A stretch of 64,000 bases of DNA from positions 19,189 through 83,188 of the forward strand of contig JAPPEF010000314.1 in the NCBI GenBank assembly GCA_028875335.1, in the 5' to 3' direction. Under the pieces are notes generated by a model, which saw only the letters and a list, made by a program, of their open reading frames with translations, did no database searches and was not told the origin of the DNA. Source of the DNA: Gemmatimonadota bacterium (GTDB lineage Bacteria > Latescibacterota > UBA2968 > UBA8231). Shown piece after piece: positions 53,694 through 62,576 of the stretch. The translations under genes were made by a program, and so were the position numbers. The number at the start of each line of letters is the position of its first letter. The stretch's first letter is position 1.

Positions 53694-54488
53694 TTATTTT
53701 GTCATCACTAGGCGTGCTCCAATAGCACAGTAGCGGAGTGATTGATCAAAGCTGAAGCGTTTGGCTGACCGCACGTTGCGCGCGTGATTGACAAAGCCGC
53801 CCCCGCGCATAACGCGGGTAGAGCCCGAAGTAGCTCCGGTAGGGTCCACCTGTTTGGCGCTTGAATAGGCGTTGCTGTACCAGTCTTGCACCCACTCCCA
53901 TACATTGCCGTGCATATCGTACAGCCCCCACGGATTTGGCCGCTTTGAACCCACCGGTTGGGCAAATTTTCCCTCCGCGTCTCCCACGTTTCCTATGTAC
54001 CAGGCATAGTCGCCCAACAGGCTTTCGTCGTCCCCAAAGGAACGGCTCGTCGTGGTCCCGGCCCGGCAGGCGTATTCCCACTCGGCTTCGGTAGGCAGGC
54101 GGTATAAATCTCTGTCGGCGGCTTGGTTTAAGCGGCGGAGGAATTCCTGCATGTCGATCCACGAGATATAGACTGCCGGGTGATTCGGCTCGGCTCGTAC
54201 GTACTTGCGCCGGGTCCACGGTGCAGTCCCCATCACTGCGATCCATTGGGCTTGGGTAATCTCAAATTTACCCAAGTAAAATCCCTTGCTTATCGAGACC
54301 TCGTACTGAGGGCCTTCGTCTTCACCTCGTATAGGGGCTGAGGCTGGCGATCCCATCAGAAAGGTACCTGGTTCGATCCACACGAATTCCATCGTGACTC
54401 CGTCGCGGAGTTCTACAACAGTGTTCTCGGATTGACCTGCGGTTGTGCATGTAATGCCCATCATTAGGGCGGCAAAAATCTGCCTCAT
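53694..54488 (-). CDS. Secreted FGE-sulfatase-like (SUMF1 fold) protein
   Basis: A 264-residue exported protein with AGAGGTG before the ATG and a signal peptide (FAALMMGITCTTAG). The FGE-type fold motifs are MEFVWIEPGTFLMGS, GFYLGKFEITQAQW, RLPTEAEWEYACRAGT, LYDMHGNVWEWVQDWY and RVMRGGGFVNHARNVRSAKR. The catalytic Cys pair of true FGE is not seen; only one Cys lies in the last motif (RYCAIGARL), so conversion of the sulfatase at 29979 by this protein is doubtful, also because it is exported. It is more likely a binding or structural member. A hairpin-terminator lies in its leader. Confidence 0.85.
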   Translation of the reverse strand: MRQIFAALMMGITCTTAGQSENTVVELRDGVTMEFVWIEPGTFLMGSPASAPIRGEDEGPQYEVSISKGFYLGKFEITQAQWIAVMGTAPWTRRKYVRAEPNHPAVYISWIDMQEFLRRLNQAADRDLYRLPTEAEWEYACRAGTTTSRSFGDDESLLGDYAWYIGNVGDAEGKFAQPVGSKRPNPWGLYDMHGNVWEWVQDWYSNAYSSAKQVDPTGATSGSTRVMRGGGFVNHARNVRSAKRFSFDQSLRYCAIGARLVMTK

Positions 54489-54546
54489 TCTGCACCTCTG
54501 GATCTATGAACGGCGAAGGTATGCAACTTTTTAGCAAAACAAAAAA

Positions 54547-54592
54547 GCGGCAAAACCATCGCCCACATCCTACGGTTTTCTGTTCTTGCCGC
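54547..54592 (-). terminator. Hairpin with T-run in the leader of the FGE-like gene
   Basis: On the minus strand GCGGC and AAAACC pair with GGTTTTGCCGC, leaving an 8-base bulge, and TTTTTT follows. It lies between about 59 and 104 bases upstream of the ATG at 54488, and no minus-strand gene precedes it. It may be an attenuator or the end of a short RNA. Confidence 0.5.
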
Positions 54593-54670
54593 AGTAGAAG
54601 CTAATACCTATAATTCCCCAGCCATGCGACTGTTATTACCTGTTTAGTCCACCCCTACAGCGATGAGTAT

Positions 54671-56362
54671 ATGGAGCTTTTTTATCGTCGCCGCGCCTTT
54701 GTCTCTGCCTTGGCGCTGGCCGTGCTGCTGCCGGTATCTGTCCTATCCCAATTCACCGACCAAACAAAGGAAGCGCACATCGCCTTCCAACATGTGGCCG
54801 GCGGATCTGAAAAAAAGCACATTGTCGAAACCTCCGGCGGTGGGGCTGCTTTTTTTGACTACGACAACGATGGCGACCTCGATCTATACGCGGTCAACGG
54901 CGCTACAGTCAATACCTACCGGCAAAAATCCGGACCGGGCAATGTTCTCTACCGCAACCAAGGTAACGGCACCTTTGCCGATGTGACCTTACCAGCCGGC
55001 GTCGGGGACCGCAGTTGGGGCATGGGTTGCACCGTGGGCGACATCGACGGCGATGGGTACCGCGATCTGTACGTGACCAATTATGGTCCCAATGTTCTCT
55101 ACCGCAACCAAGGCAATGGCACCTTTGTGGACATTTCTGCTGGGGTAGCGGGGGATGATTATAGTTCTAGCGCTGCTTTTTTTGATTACGATGGCGACGG
55201 TGATCTCGATTTATACGTGGCCAATTATCTCGTCTACGATTTTGACTCTCCTCCGGATAAGGTCTGTACCTACGAGGGAATTGAGATCTTCTGCGGCCCC
55301 CAGGGCCTACCTGGAGCTGCCGACCGGTTCTACCGCAACAATGGGGACAACACCTTTACCGATGTCACCCGTCCTTCGGGTATCTCTTGGGCCAACCACT
55401 ACTACGGGTTGGGTGTACTGCCCGAAGACTTCGACAACGATGGTGACACCGATCTCTTCGTGGCCAATGACGCAACTCCCAATGTGCTATTCGACAATAA
55501 TCGCGATGGCACCTTTAGCGAAATTGGCCTCAAAGCAGGCATCGCGTATAACGAATACGGCGAGGAAGAGGCAGGTATGGGGGTCAGCGGTGGAGACTAT
55601 GACGCCGATGGTGACCTCGACCTCTATATAACCCATTTTTTCCGCGAGAGTAATACCTTCTATCTCAACGACGGACAGGGCCATTTCAAAGATATAACGA
55701 CCCAGATCGGTCTAGAAGAACCCACGCTTGGGATGCTGGGATGGGGCACCCAATTCTTCGACTATGACAGGGACGGTGACTTGGATCTATTCGTCGCTAA
55801 TGGCCATGTCTATCCGCAGGCGGCTAGTACTATTGCGGGCACTTCCTATCCCCAGCGCAACCAGTTGATTCGCAATGAGGGCGGCAATCGTTTAATCGAT
55901 ATAGGGGATGCGGCTGGCCCAGGAATGACCCTTAGAAGAGTCAGCCGCGGTGCGAGTTTTGGCGACTACGACAACGACGGCGATATGGACATTTTCGTCG
56001 TCAATTTGGATGAGGCGAGCACCCTGCTGCGCAACGATTTCGCCCCCGTCAACAACTGGCTTGTAGTCCAACTTCTGGGCCGTGGCCCCAATCGCGACGC
56101 CGTCGGTGCCAAGATCCGTTTGCTGGCCGGCGGTCGATCCCAGTGGCGGACGGCTAATGGCGCTTCCAGTTATCTCTCCTATAACGATATGCGTATTTTC
56201 TTCGGCTTGGGTGAGGCAGAAGGGGCAGATGAAGTGGAGGTCACTTGGCCCGACGGTACCCGTCAGATAGTGCCAGCGACACCGGCCAATAAGCTGTTGG
56301 TAATCCGCCAAAACGGCCCCTACTCCTTTATGGAGATGGGGGCCAACATCTACGCAGAGTAA
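54671..56362 (+). CDS. Secreted FG-GAP/VCBS protein with ASPIC/UnbV C-terminus
   Basis: A 563-residue exported protein with a signal peptide (FVSALALAVLLPVSVLSQ). About seven calcium-binding FG-GAP repeats of the form FDYDNDGDLDLY or GDYDADGDLDLY build a propeller to residue ~440. The C-terminal ~100 residues match the ASPIC/UnbV module: NNWLVVQLLGRGPNRDAVGAKIRL, YLSYNDMRIFFGLGEA and VEVTWPDGTRQIV. CRTAC1-like proteins of this kind are extracellular with unknown function. The ribosome site is weak (GATGAG). It is convergent with the PpiC gene. Confidence 0.85.
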   Translation: MELFYRRRAFVSALALAVLLPVSVLSQFTDQTKEAHIAFQHVAGGSEKKHIVETSGGGAAFFDYDNDGDLDLYAVNGATVNTYRQKSGPGNVLYRNQGNGTFADVTLPAGVGDRSWGMGCTVGDIDGDGYRDLYVTNYGPNVLYRNQGNGTFVDISAGVAGDDYSSSAAFFDYDGDGDLDLYVANYLVYDFDSPPDKVCTYEGIEIFCGPQGLPGAADRFYRNNGDNTFTDVTRPSGISWANHYYGLGVLPEDFDNDGDTDLFVANDATPNVLFDNNRDGTFSEIGLKAGIAYNEYGEEEAGMGVSGGDYDADGDLDLYITHFFRESNTFYLNDGQGHFKDITTQIGLEEPTLGMLGWGTQFFDYDRDGDLDLFVANGHVYPQAASTIAGTSYPQRNQLIRNEGGNRLIDIGDAAGPGMTLRRVSRGASFGDYDNDGDMDIFVVNLDEASTLLRNDFAPVNNWLVVQLLGRGPNRDAVGAKIRLLAGGRSQWRTANGASSYLSYNDMRIFFGLGEAEGADEVEVTWPDGTRQIVPATPANKLLVIRQNGPYSFMEMGANIYAE

Positions 56363-56375
56363 GACCTATAGGCCT

Positions 56376-58040
56376 CTATCCCTCCCCGAAAGCGGCTTTG
56401 AGGTTATCCTCCCGAATAGCCACTTTCGATGCATATTTACTCCGCACTTCTTCGATAAACTGATTAAAGGCTTTTCTGTTTTTTTCTCTTCTAAGCTGGG
56501 ACCGGACTCGCCACTCAGCCTCCTGAAAAGTCTCTCGCTTGCGTTCCCTAGAAAGCACCTTAAATATAGAATAACCCTCATCTATCTTGACCGGACCGGT
56601 GAGCGCTCCTATCTCGGCTTTTTCGGCGACTTCTACAAAACCACCGAGAAAGGCTTCTTCGAAAAGGTGGAAGTGGAATCGGCCCTCTTCATCCAGATCC
56701 TCTAGCGATCGGATAGAATACTTCTTGGCCAAATCGCCTAATCGGGCTCCCTTTTGGATCTGCTCCATCAACCTCAGTGCCTCGGCCTCCGTTTCTACTA
56801 GAACCTCTTGTACTTCAATTTGCTCGGGGTGCATATATCTTTCCGCATGGGCCTCGTAAAATTGGCGTAACTCGTTTTCAGCGATAGTCACTTTAGCTCT
56901 CAGGAGCCGCGCCCTGAGGGCACTTATCAAGAGTTGATTTGCTTGATTTCCCAACCACTCGACCGTCTCTGTTTCCTCGTCTATGCCAGCACGCAGGGCC
57001 GCTTCCACCAGCATTGCATTGGGTACGACATGGCGCTCGGCAAAAGCGATCACTTGGCTGGAGTCGCTGAGTTGGGCCAAGGCGTTGCCTTTCAGGACGT
57101 GGCCAGCATCTGCCAAGTCTTGAGCGGTTATTTCTCCACCGTCGTACCTATAGAGAACTATATTGCGTTCCGTCTCCGAGGCAAAAGATGCACCGCCACG
57201 CACTTTTTCGACAATGAGTGCGAGCCCTTTCCGGTCCAATTCGAGGTGGTATTTTTCCTTGAATTCAGCGACCAAAGTTGATAGTGCCCGCTGCTTTTTT
57301 TCTTTTTTCAGTCCCATTTGGACCGCCAATCTCCTCTGAGGACTGAGTTCGATGGTAGAGTCGGCGATGACTGTGAAGATCGAATAGTTTCCACCGATTT
57401 TTATGGGCTCAGAGACTTCGCCCAGGGCGAGGGAAAATAGCTTGTCCTGAAGGGGCATGACCATGTGTTCTCGGGTAGTGTAACGGCCTAAGTCACCGCC
57501 TTGGGCCGAGGTTTTTTTGTTTATGGACCATTTTTGGGCGACTTGTCCAAAAGGCACCCCATTTTTGAGTTCCCGGAGGGCGGCCAAGGCATTTTCGCGG
57601 CTGGGAACCATTATATCGGCCAATCTGACTGCTCGAGTGAGCCCCATGCGTTCAGCGTATTCCCGCACTTCGCCCTCCTCCACTTCCTCTTCCACTTCCA
57701 GCGCTCTGTCTTGGAAAATGCTGATCAACTTTTCTTGCTGGACTTTTTCCAGGCGAGCGTGAAATTCAGGGCTTTTGTCGAGATCGGCCGCCTTCGCCTC
57801 CATGATCAGTAGTTGGATATTGATCATGGTGTTCAAATGATTCTTTGCTTCTTCTACCCTAGTGGTCTCCGCCTTGGCCTCTTTGGGGAGGCCAGCGATA
57901 AATTTCCGCAACTGGTCAACTGTTATCTCCTCATCACCTATCTGAGCAACGGTTCGGTCTCCTGTTTCCACTGTGCAACCCATAAGTGCGGTAAAAAGCA
58001 CGAGTGGTAAAAGCCAATATGCAGTCATTTCTCTTGGCAT
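56376..58040 (-). CDS. PpiC-type peptidyl-prolyl isomerase lipoprotein (SurA/PrsA-like)
   Basis: A 554-residue lipoprotein with lipobox LMGC at ~residue 22. A SurA_N-like helical region is followed by two parvulin-like domains: one around residues 135-225 (AVRLADIMVPSRENALAAL, QKWSINKKTSAQGGDLGRY) and one around 410-500 (EQIEVQEVLVETEAEALRL, FHFHLFEEAFLG). It would help fold outer-membrane proteins in the periplasm. It is 39 bases downstream of the outer-membrane protein gene at 58080 on the same strand, which suggests it serves that protein. No counterpart is visible at the other operon, which is cut off. Confidence 0.85.
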   Translation of the reverse strand: MPREMTAYWLLPLVLFTALMGCTVETGDRTVAQIGDEEITVDQLRKFIAGLPKEAKAETTRVEEAKNHLNTMINIQLLIMEAKAADLDKSPEFHARLEKVQQEKLISIFQDRALEVEEEVEEGEVREYAERMGLTRAVRLADIMVPSRENALAALRELKNGVPFGQVAQKWSINKKTSAQGGDLGRYTTREHMVMPLQDKLFSLALGEVSEPIKIGGNYSIFTVIADSTIELSPQRRLAVQMGLKKEKKQRALSTLVAEFKEKYHLELDRKGLALIVEKVRGGASFASETERNIVLYRYDGGEITAQDLADAGHVLKGNALAQLSDSSQVIAFAERHVVPNAMLVEAALRAGIDEETETVEWLGNQANQLLISALRARLLRAKVTIAENELRQFYEAHAERYMHPEQIEVQEVLVETEAEALRLMEQIQKGARLGDLAKKYSIRSLEDLDEEGRFHFHLFEEAFLGGFVEVAEKAEIGALTGPVKIDEGYSIFKVLSRERKRETFQEAEWRVRSQLRREKNRKAFNQFIEEVRSKYASKVAIREDNLKAAFGEG

Positions 58041-58079
58041 GTAGCTCAGATCTCCTCTGTATTCCTGTGCATAGGTAGA

Positions 58080-60788
58080 TTAATCCAAACCGGCGAATAC
58101 CGTGGCAAAAGCCATTCTGCCCGTTTCGGTTTCGTTATCTATGGCCCTTCTGGTCAGCCTGAGCCCCATCAGGGTCGTCAAATTGTAGCCCAAGTAGTTT
58201 GAGTTATTGGCGAACTGGGCTGCGCCCACAATTTCACGGAAGTCGTCTAGCAATCCTTCCTTGACTGCTTCATCCGAATCCCTGAGCTGTTGGAAAACGG
58301 TGTACTCCACACCGGCCTGCATCGTGGAGTTATTAAACAATGGCCACCGGGCCAATAAAGTAAAAACCAGCGTGTCTTCCTTCCGTTTGGGATCTGATTT
58401 AAGCGCTGGAGATTCTATCCTCAATTCGTTTTTAATTTTTGGCTGGATATCGAGATTAATGAATTTGAGAACATAGTCCACTTTATTAATTAAACCGATA
58501 AAAACGAAATCCTGTCGCAAATCGGGTTGTCTTTCCCTTTGACGCCAGCGGTCGTATTTCAGCTTGTTGATGATATTTAGATTCTTCAGCTTGGTATAGT
58601 TGAAGCTTATATAGGACGAATTTATCCACGTATTTCGGGCTGCCAGCGGATCAATGGTAGGGACGTTGCGCCTCTCGAATTCGTCCCACTGGCGAAGGTC
58701 GTTCTCTATATTGTCCTTGGCTAGCCTGAAATTCTCAAAAATCCTCAGCCTGCCCAGTCCGGGGTAGTCCTTTTCCAGCGTAAAAAGCAAATAATGGGTG
58801 GTGTTTTCTCCATCGCCGGCAATGAGGCTTTCGTCGGTGTGACCGACCGTCAATCTCATCTCTGGAGTAATGTTGACGCCTGCATAAAGATTGTATCCAC
58901 TTAAATCCCTACCATAGGGGAAGTCTGCTTCATCGTCGTTTTCGAACCGGTCTACCCAGATATTGTTGTTCATATCTATGCCGAACAGATACTCGGGGCG
59001 GTCCGTAGAATAGCGCAGAAAGGGCTCGTCGTAGTCGGGTACTAAGTTGGGCAGGTCTTCGCTGTCGTTTTGATTGAAATCGGAGATAAAATCGACGTTT
59101 TCATCCAAGCCAGGAAATACGCTCAAGTCTATGCTTTCGTATATCCTCTGCCAGTCGGGATATCGATCCTGATCGTCGTTGTCGTCGACGAGTTCGTAGT
59201 AGAATCTCGTCCGGTCTTCGTAATCTATGTTGACCTCTCCCCGAGCCAAGATAGCGCTTGTATTGTAATTGTGGTCCATACTGTAAGCCTCGCCAAAAAA
59301 GAACCACGGCTGGACAATTCTCGACAGATTCACCATCCAGCCATCGCCTTGGTCAAAAGCCGACAGGTGTTTTGTATGCTGCCTGTTGGGGTATTTTCGG
59401 TAACTTCTACTGCGGTCGAATTCGCCGTAGAAATCAAACCCCGCAATATTGTTGGTCTCCAGAGTCAGACCGAAAATTTCAGTAGCGGTCGGCAAACCGT
59501 ACGGGATCTTGAGGACTCTGAGATTGGAGCCATCTTTGACATTTTCTTCGGCTCTGGCCGCCAGCAGAAACACGTTGTTGTTTTGCCGGTTATTCTGGCG
59601 GTTCGAAGACACCTCGATTCTGTAGTCGTTGGCAACCACCAGTTCAAAAGTCACTCTTCGTATCTCCGAGGGGTCGGGACCAGTGTAGGTTCCCTCGGAA
59701 AAATCGTATACTAATTCGATCTGCTCAGAGCCGCTAGCTTCCCAGAAACCTAAGCGCTGAAAGCCGCCCTGAGGCGAGGGCTTGAGACCGGCTTCGCTGG
59801 CCCGGACAACCTCCCGCTCAACCCCCCGTTCTCCCTCCTCATCAATGATTTCGACTTCGGCTTCTATGATCATATCCCAAGCGAAGAGGGTAGCGCCGCC
59901 TTCGTTATCTTCAGGCGAATCGTCGGTCAGACGGACGAAAAGCTGGGTGATATTTTCAGCATTTTGACTAGAAGTAATCGAACCACTCCTAGGGGTTCCT
60001 TCAAAGGCATCTAAGAGTTGGAAGGAATTGTGGGCGCTTACATAGTTGGCCCCGATTCTGACAAAATCGCCTACTTGGGCAACAGCCCGCCCACCCATTA
60101 GCGTTGTCAAGCTAGTTGTTTGGTTGACCGCAGGATTGCGAGGACCGGCCCCGCCGGGAGAAGAGATTCGCGAGAGGATCGTCGTGACTTGGTATTTGTC
60201 AGCTTGGTAGTCTACTTGGATTCCGTCCATGGCTGGCTTTGAGAAGGTCATCGGGGTAAGGGTCGAGCGGATCTGATTGCCTATGGTTATAGCCAAGTTG
60301 TGTTGGCCCTTCTGATCAGAGGCAATGACCAAGTTGGTGAACCAGTCTTGGAATTTCTGGGTCTTGAATAAATTGCTGCCCCCTTGCTGGGGCTGAGTCT
60401 GAGACCAGTCGTAGAGCAACCATCCCCTAGTGATGTAGGAACCGTAAATATCGTAGAAGTAATCCCCGGCTAAATTGATATCTACATAGCGCTCATAGTG
60501 GTCCCTAGCGTAGTTGGTGTATTCCCATTGTTTCCAACGGTATTCCAAGAAGAGTTCTTGAGGGACGTACCACTTTTTGACCGCTGGATCCAAGGCTCCG
60601 AACAGCACGCCGGATCCGGTTGGTTCAAAGGTGAGTTCGGCCCCTCGGCGCACACCTTTTATACGCATCGGATCGACATCTTGGGCTTGCGCGTCGGTGT
60701 CAAATGACATGGAAGCGAGCAAGGAGCAAACTATGGTAACTGGACTAATACTGCGCAGTAGAGTATTGCAAATATGGCAGGTCAGCAT
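58080..60788 (-). CDS. Large putative outer-membrane beta-rich protein
   Basis: A 902-residue exported protein (signal residues ~12-35, ending DAQAQ). It is rich in Tyr, Trp, Asn and Asp with alternating beta-strand patterns throughout, for example DRTRFYYELVDDNDDQDRY and INSSYISFNYTKLKNLNIINK, and the C-terminus is beta-rich, as in barrel proteins. It is paralogous to the truncated protein at 1-363. I do not recognise a family; some resemblance to SprA-like surface translocation proteins is conceivable but not shown. It follows the TPNGDG genes and precedes the chaperone, which suggests a surface or export role. Confidence 0.7.
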   Translation of the reverse strand: MLTCHICNTLLRSISPVTIVCSLLASMSFDTDAQAQDVDPMRIKGVRRGAELTFEPTGSGVLFGALDPAVKKWYVPQELFLEYRWKQWEYTNYARDHYERYVDINLAGDYFYDIYGSYITRGWLLYDWSQTQPQQGGSNLFKTQKFQDWFTNLVIASDQKGQHNLAITIGNQIRSTLTPMTFSKPAMDGIQVDYQADKYQVTTILSRISSPGGAGPRNPAVNQTTSLTTLMGGRAVAQVGDFVRIGANYVSAHNSFQLLDAFEGTPRSGSITSSQNAENITQLFVRLTDDSPEDNEGGATLFAWDMIIEAEVEIIDEEGERGVEREVVRASEAGLKPSPQGGFQRLGFWEASGSEQIELVYDFSEGTYTGPDPSEIRRVTFELVVANDYRIEVSSNRQNNRQNNNVFLLAARAEENVKDGSNLRVLKIPYGLPTATEIFGLTLETNNIAGFDFYGEFDRSRSYRKYPNRQHTKHLSAFDQGDGWMVNLSRIVQPWFFFGEAYSMDHNYNTSAILARGEVNIDYEDRTRFYYELVDDNDDQDRYPDWQRIYESIDLSVFPGLDENVDFISDFNQNDSEDLPNLVPDYDEPFLRYSTDRPEYLFGIDMNNNIWVDRFENDDEADFPYGRDLSGYNLYAGVNITPEMRLTVGHTDESLIAGDGENTTHYLLFTLEKDYPGLGRLRIFENFRLAKDNIENDLRQWDEFERRNVPTIDPLAARNTWINSSYISFNYTKLKNLNIINKLKYDRWRQRERQPDLRQDFVFIGLINKVDYVLKFINLDIQPKIKNELRIESPALKSDPKRKEDTLVFTLLARWPLFNNSTMQAGVEYTVFQQLRDSDEAVKEGLLDDFREIVGAAQFANNSNYLGYNLTTLMGLRLTRRAIDNETETGRMAFATVFAGLD

Positions 60789-60826
60789 GAGAGTTACACC
60801 CTAGCTTTCAGGTAAAATGGGAATAA

Positions 60827-62551
60827 TCAATAGACTATTGGGACAATTTTCGTCTTACTCTCGGACCCTGAATCTGCATCAATTTCCACTCGTACCAAAT
60901 AGATTCCAGGTAGCACTTTGGCACCGCTCTCGTCCGTTCCATCCCAAGCCTTTTGGTATCTCCTACTGGGATCCAAGCCTGAATAGATCGCCTTTATACG
61001 TCTTCCAGAAAGATCGTATACCCCCACCGAAACCAAAGCACCACCCGTCAGGTTGACGATGTCATAAGTCACCAAGACTTCATCATTTAGGCCATCACCG
61101 TTGGGAGTAAAAGGGGCGGGAGCCACTTTCATAGAATGAATGAGGTCTTTGCCTACTGAAATCTCGACCGAAAGATCGTCTCCCTGTGCCTCAAAATCGG
61201 AGACTGCGTCCCCCTCGGTGACTACTTGGGGCAGATTGTCCGGTTCTTGGCTATCGGAGACTCTGCCGGCAAAAAAGGTATTGTACTGCAAAGCCACGTT
61301 CTCAAAGACCACTCGCAAGGTGCGGTTTCCCACAATCTGGGGGAAGCTAATTTGGACCCCGTCTTCTGTATCCGTCTTTTCCCATTCGACATCGGTTTCG
61401 TCTATTTGTACAGAGCGCACTACATCTACCGGTGCCATGGTTTTTAGTTCGAGATGGTTAAAGCCGCGGCTGTTGACGGTTCTCACGGCATAGGTAAAGG
61501 GGGTATTCTGCCCGATCAGAGCGCGTTGGGGCCATATCTCGCCCACCAGCGAGTCGGCTAGGGCAGGAGACATCTCAAAGGAGAGGGAATCAACTGTCGC
61601 CGCGGCTAGAATATCGCTGGTCTTAAGGAGTAAATGGAACTGAAAAAAACGACGTGGGGCTGGTGATTCAATGGCCGTGCGGACTCCGGCAGGATAGGGG
61701 GAAGACCAAGCGCTCCAAGACAGCGAATCGCTGGGATCTGGCGTGTTGCCACTCCGGGTCACTAGGATGGCATCCGTTTTCGTTGGTTCGCCGATGCTCC
61801 CCCTAGCCCATGTTATGTCGCCAAAGACCGCGGGTTGTTCTCGATCAAATACTTTTGAGGTATACGATGACGTAGAGGCAAAACCCGCACCAAAGACTTG
61901 AAACTCGTCAATTTCCCACTCCCCTCGCACTAGTTGCTTCACCTCTATGAAACGAACAAACTGCAGGGGGACGGTCAGATCAACGGTCGGCTCGAGATTG
62001 CGTTCCTCGGTTTTAAAAACCTTGAAATCCGGCGTCCCGGCTAGGGTTTTCTGCTCCTCGCTGCCGTCGTTCAGCAGCAATTCATAGCCTTGTAGAAAAA
62101 ACTCTTCAAATCCCTTGCGCGGAAAAAACTTGATCCGATTGACTCCGAAGCGCTCGCCCAAATCTATCCTGAATATAACGCCTGTGGGGGAACCGCCCTT
62201 CACTTCAAAAGCCTTGGTCGTGTCGCCACTGACCATATGCGCTAATTGTTCATTCAAAAGACTCGAGGATATTTCGAGTATTATTTTCGCATTGGGCGAC
62301 GTTACGGTCCCTCCTCTTTCGAATATTTTCAGGACGATATTGTCTTCGGGACCTGTCTGAGCAGGCTGAATCTGACCGGGATTGGTGTCAAAGTCGATAA
62401 CCGATATCTCGGAATAATGGTCATCCCACGCTAGGGTACCTGGACCGCCGCCAATGACGATCGTCTCTCCATAGCCTTGGGTCGGCGTAAGTCCCTGCAA
62501 TAGACAAGAAAACGCTAATAGCGCGGTCTTGACCAACGGTGGTTTGTCCAA
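60827..62551 (-). CDS. Secreted discoidin-like protein with C-terminal TPNGDG/FlgD-Ig module
   Basis: A 574-residue exported protein. The start is a TTG at 62551 with AGAGGAA six bases upstream. The signal peptide is followed by a discoidin-like region (VIFRIDLGERFGVNRIKFFPR, IDEFQVFGAGF), a middle domain (LVGEIWPQRALIGQNTPFTYAVR, GFNHLELKTMAP, VQISFPQIVGNRTLRVVF) and the C-terminal FTPNGDGLND, LSGRRIKAI and PGIYLVRV. The domain order equals that of the genes at 2722 and 4824. It is in the right-hand operon, 25 bases after the gene at 62577. Confidence 0.8.
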   Translation of the reverse strand: MDKPPLVKTALLAFSCLLQGLTPTQGYGETIVIGGGPGTLAWDDHYSEISVIDFDTNPGQIQPAQTGPEDNIVLKIFERGGTVTSPNAKIILEISSSLLNEQLAHMVSGDTTKAFEVKGGSPTGVIFRIDLGERFGVNRIKFFPRKGFEEFFLQGYELLLNDGSEEQKTLAGTPDFKVFKTEERNLEPTVDLTVPLQFVRFIEVKQLVRGEWEIDEFQVFGAGFASTSSYTSKVFDREQPAVFGDITWARGSIGEPTKTDAILVTRSGNTPDPSDSLSWSAWSSPYPAGVRTAIESPAPRRFFQFHLLLKTSDILAAATVDSLSFEMSPALADSLVGEIWPQRALIGQNTPFTYAVRTVNSRGFNHLELKTMAPVDVVRSVQIDETDVEWEKTDTEDGVQISFPQIVGNRTLRVVFENVALQYNTFFAGRVSDSQEPDNLPQVVTEGDAVSDFEAQGDDLSVEISVGKDLIHSMKVAPAPFTPNGDGLNDEVLVTYDIVNLTGGALVSVGVYDLSGRRIKAIYSGLDPSRRYQKAWDGTDESGAKVLPGIYLVRVEIDADSGSESKTKIVPIVY

Positions 62552-62576
62552 TCTGTTCCTCTCGGATCGCAGAAGA

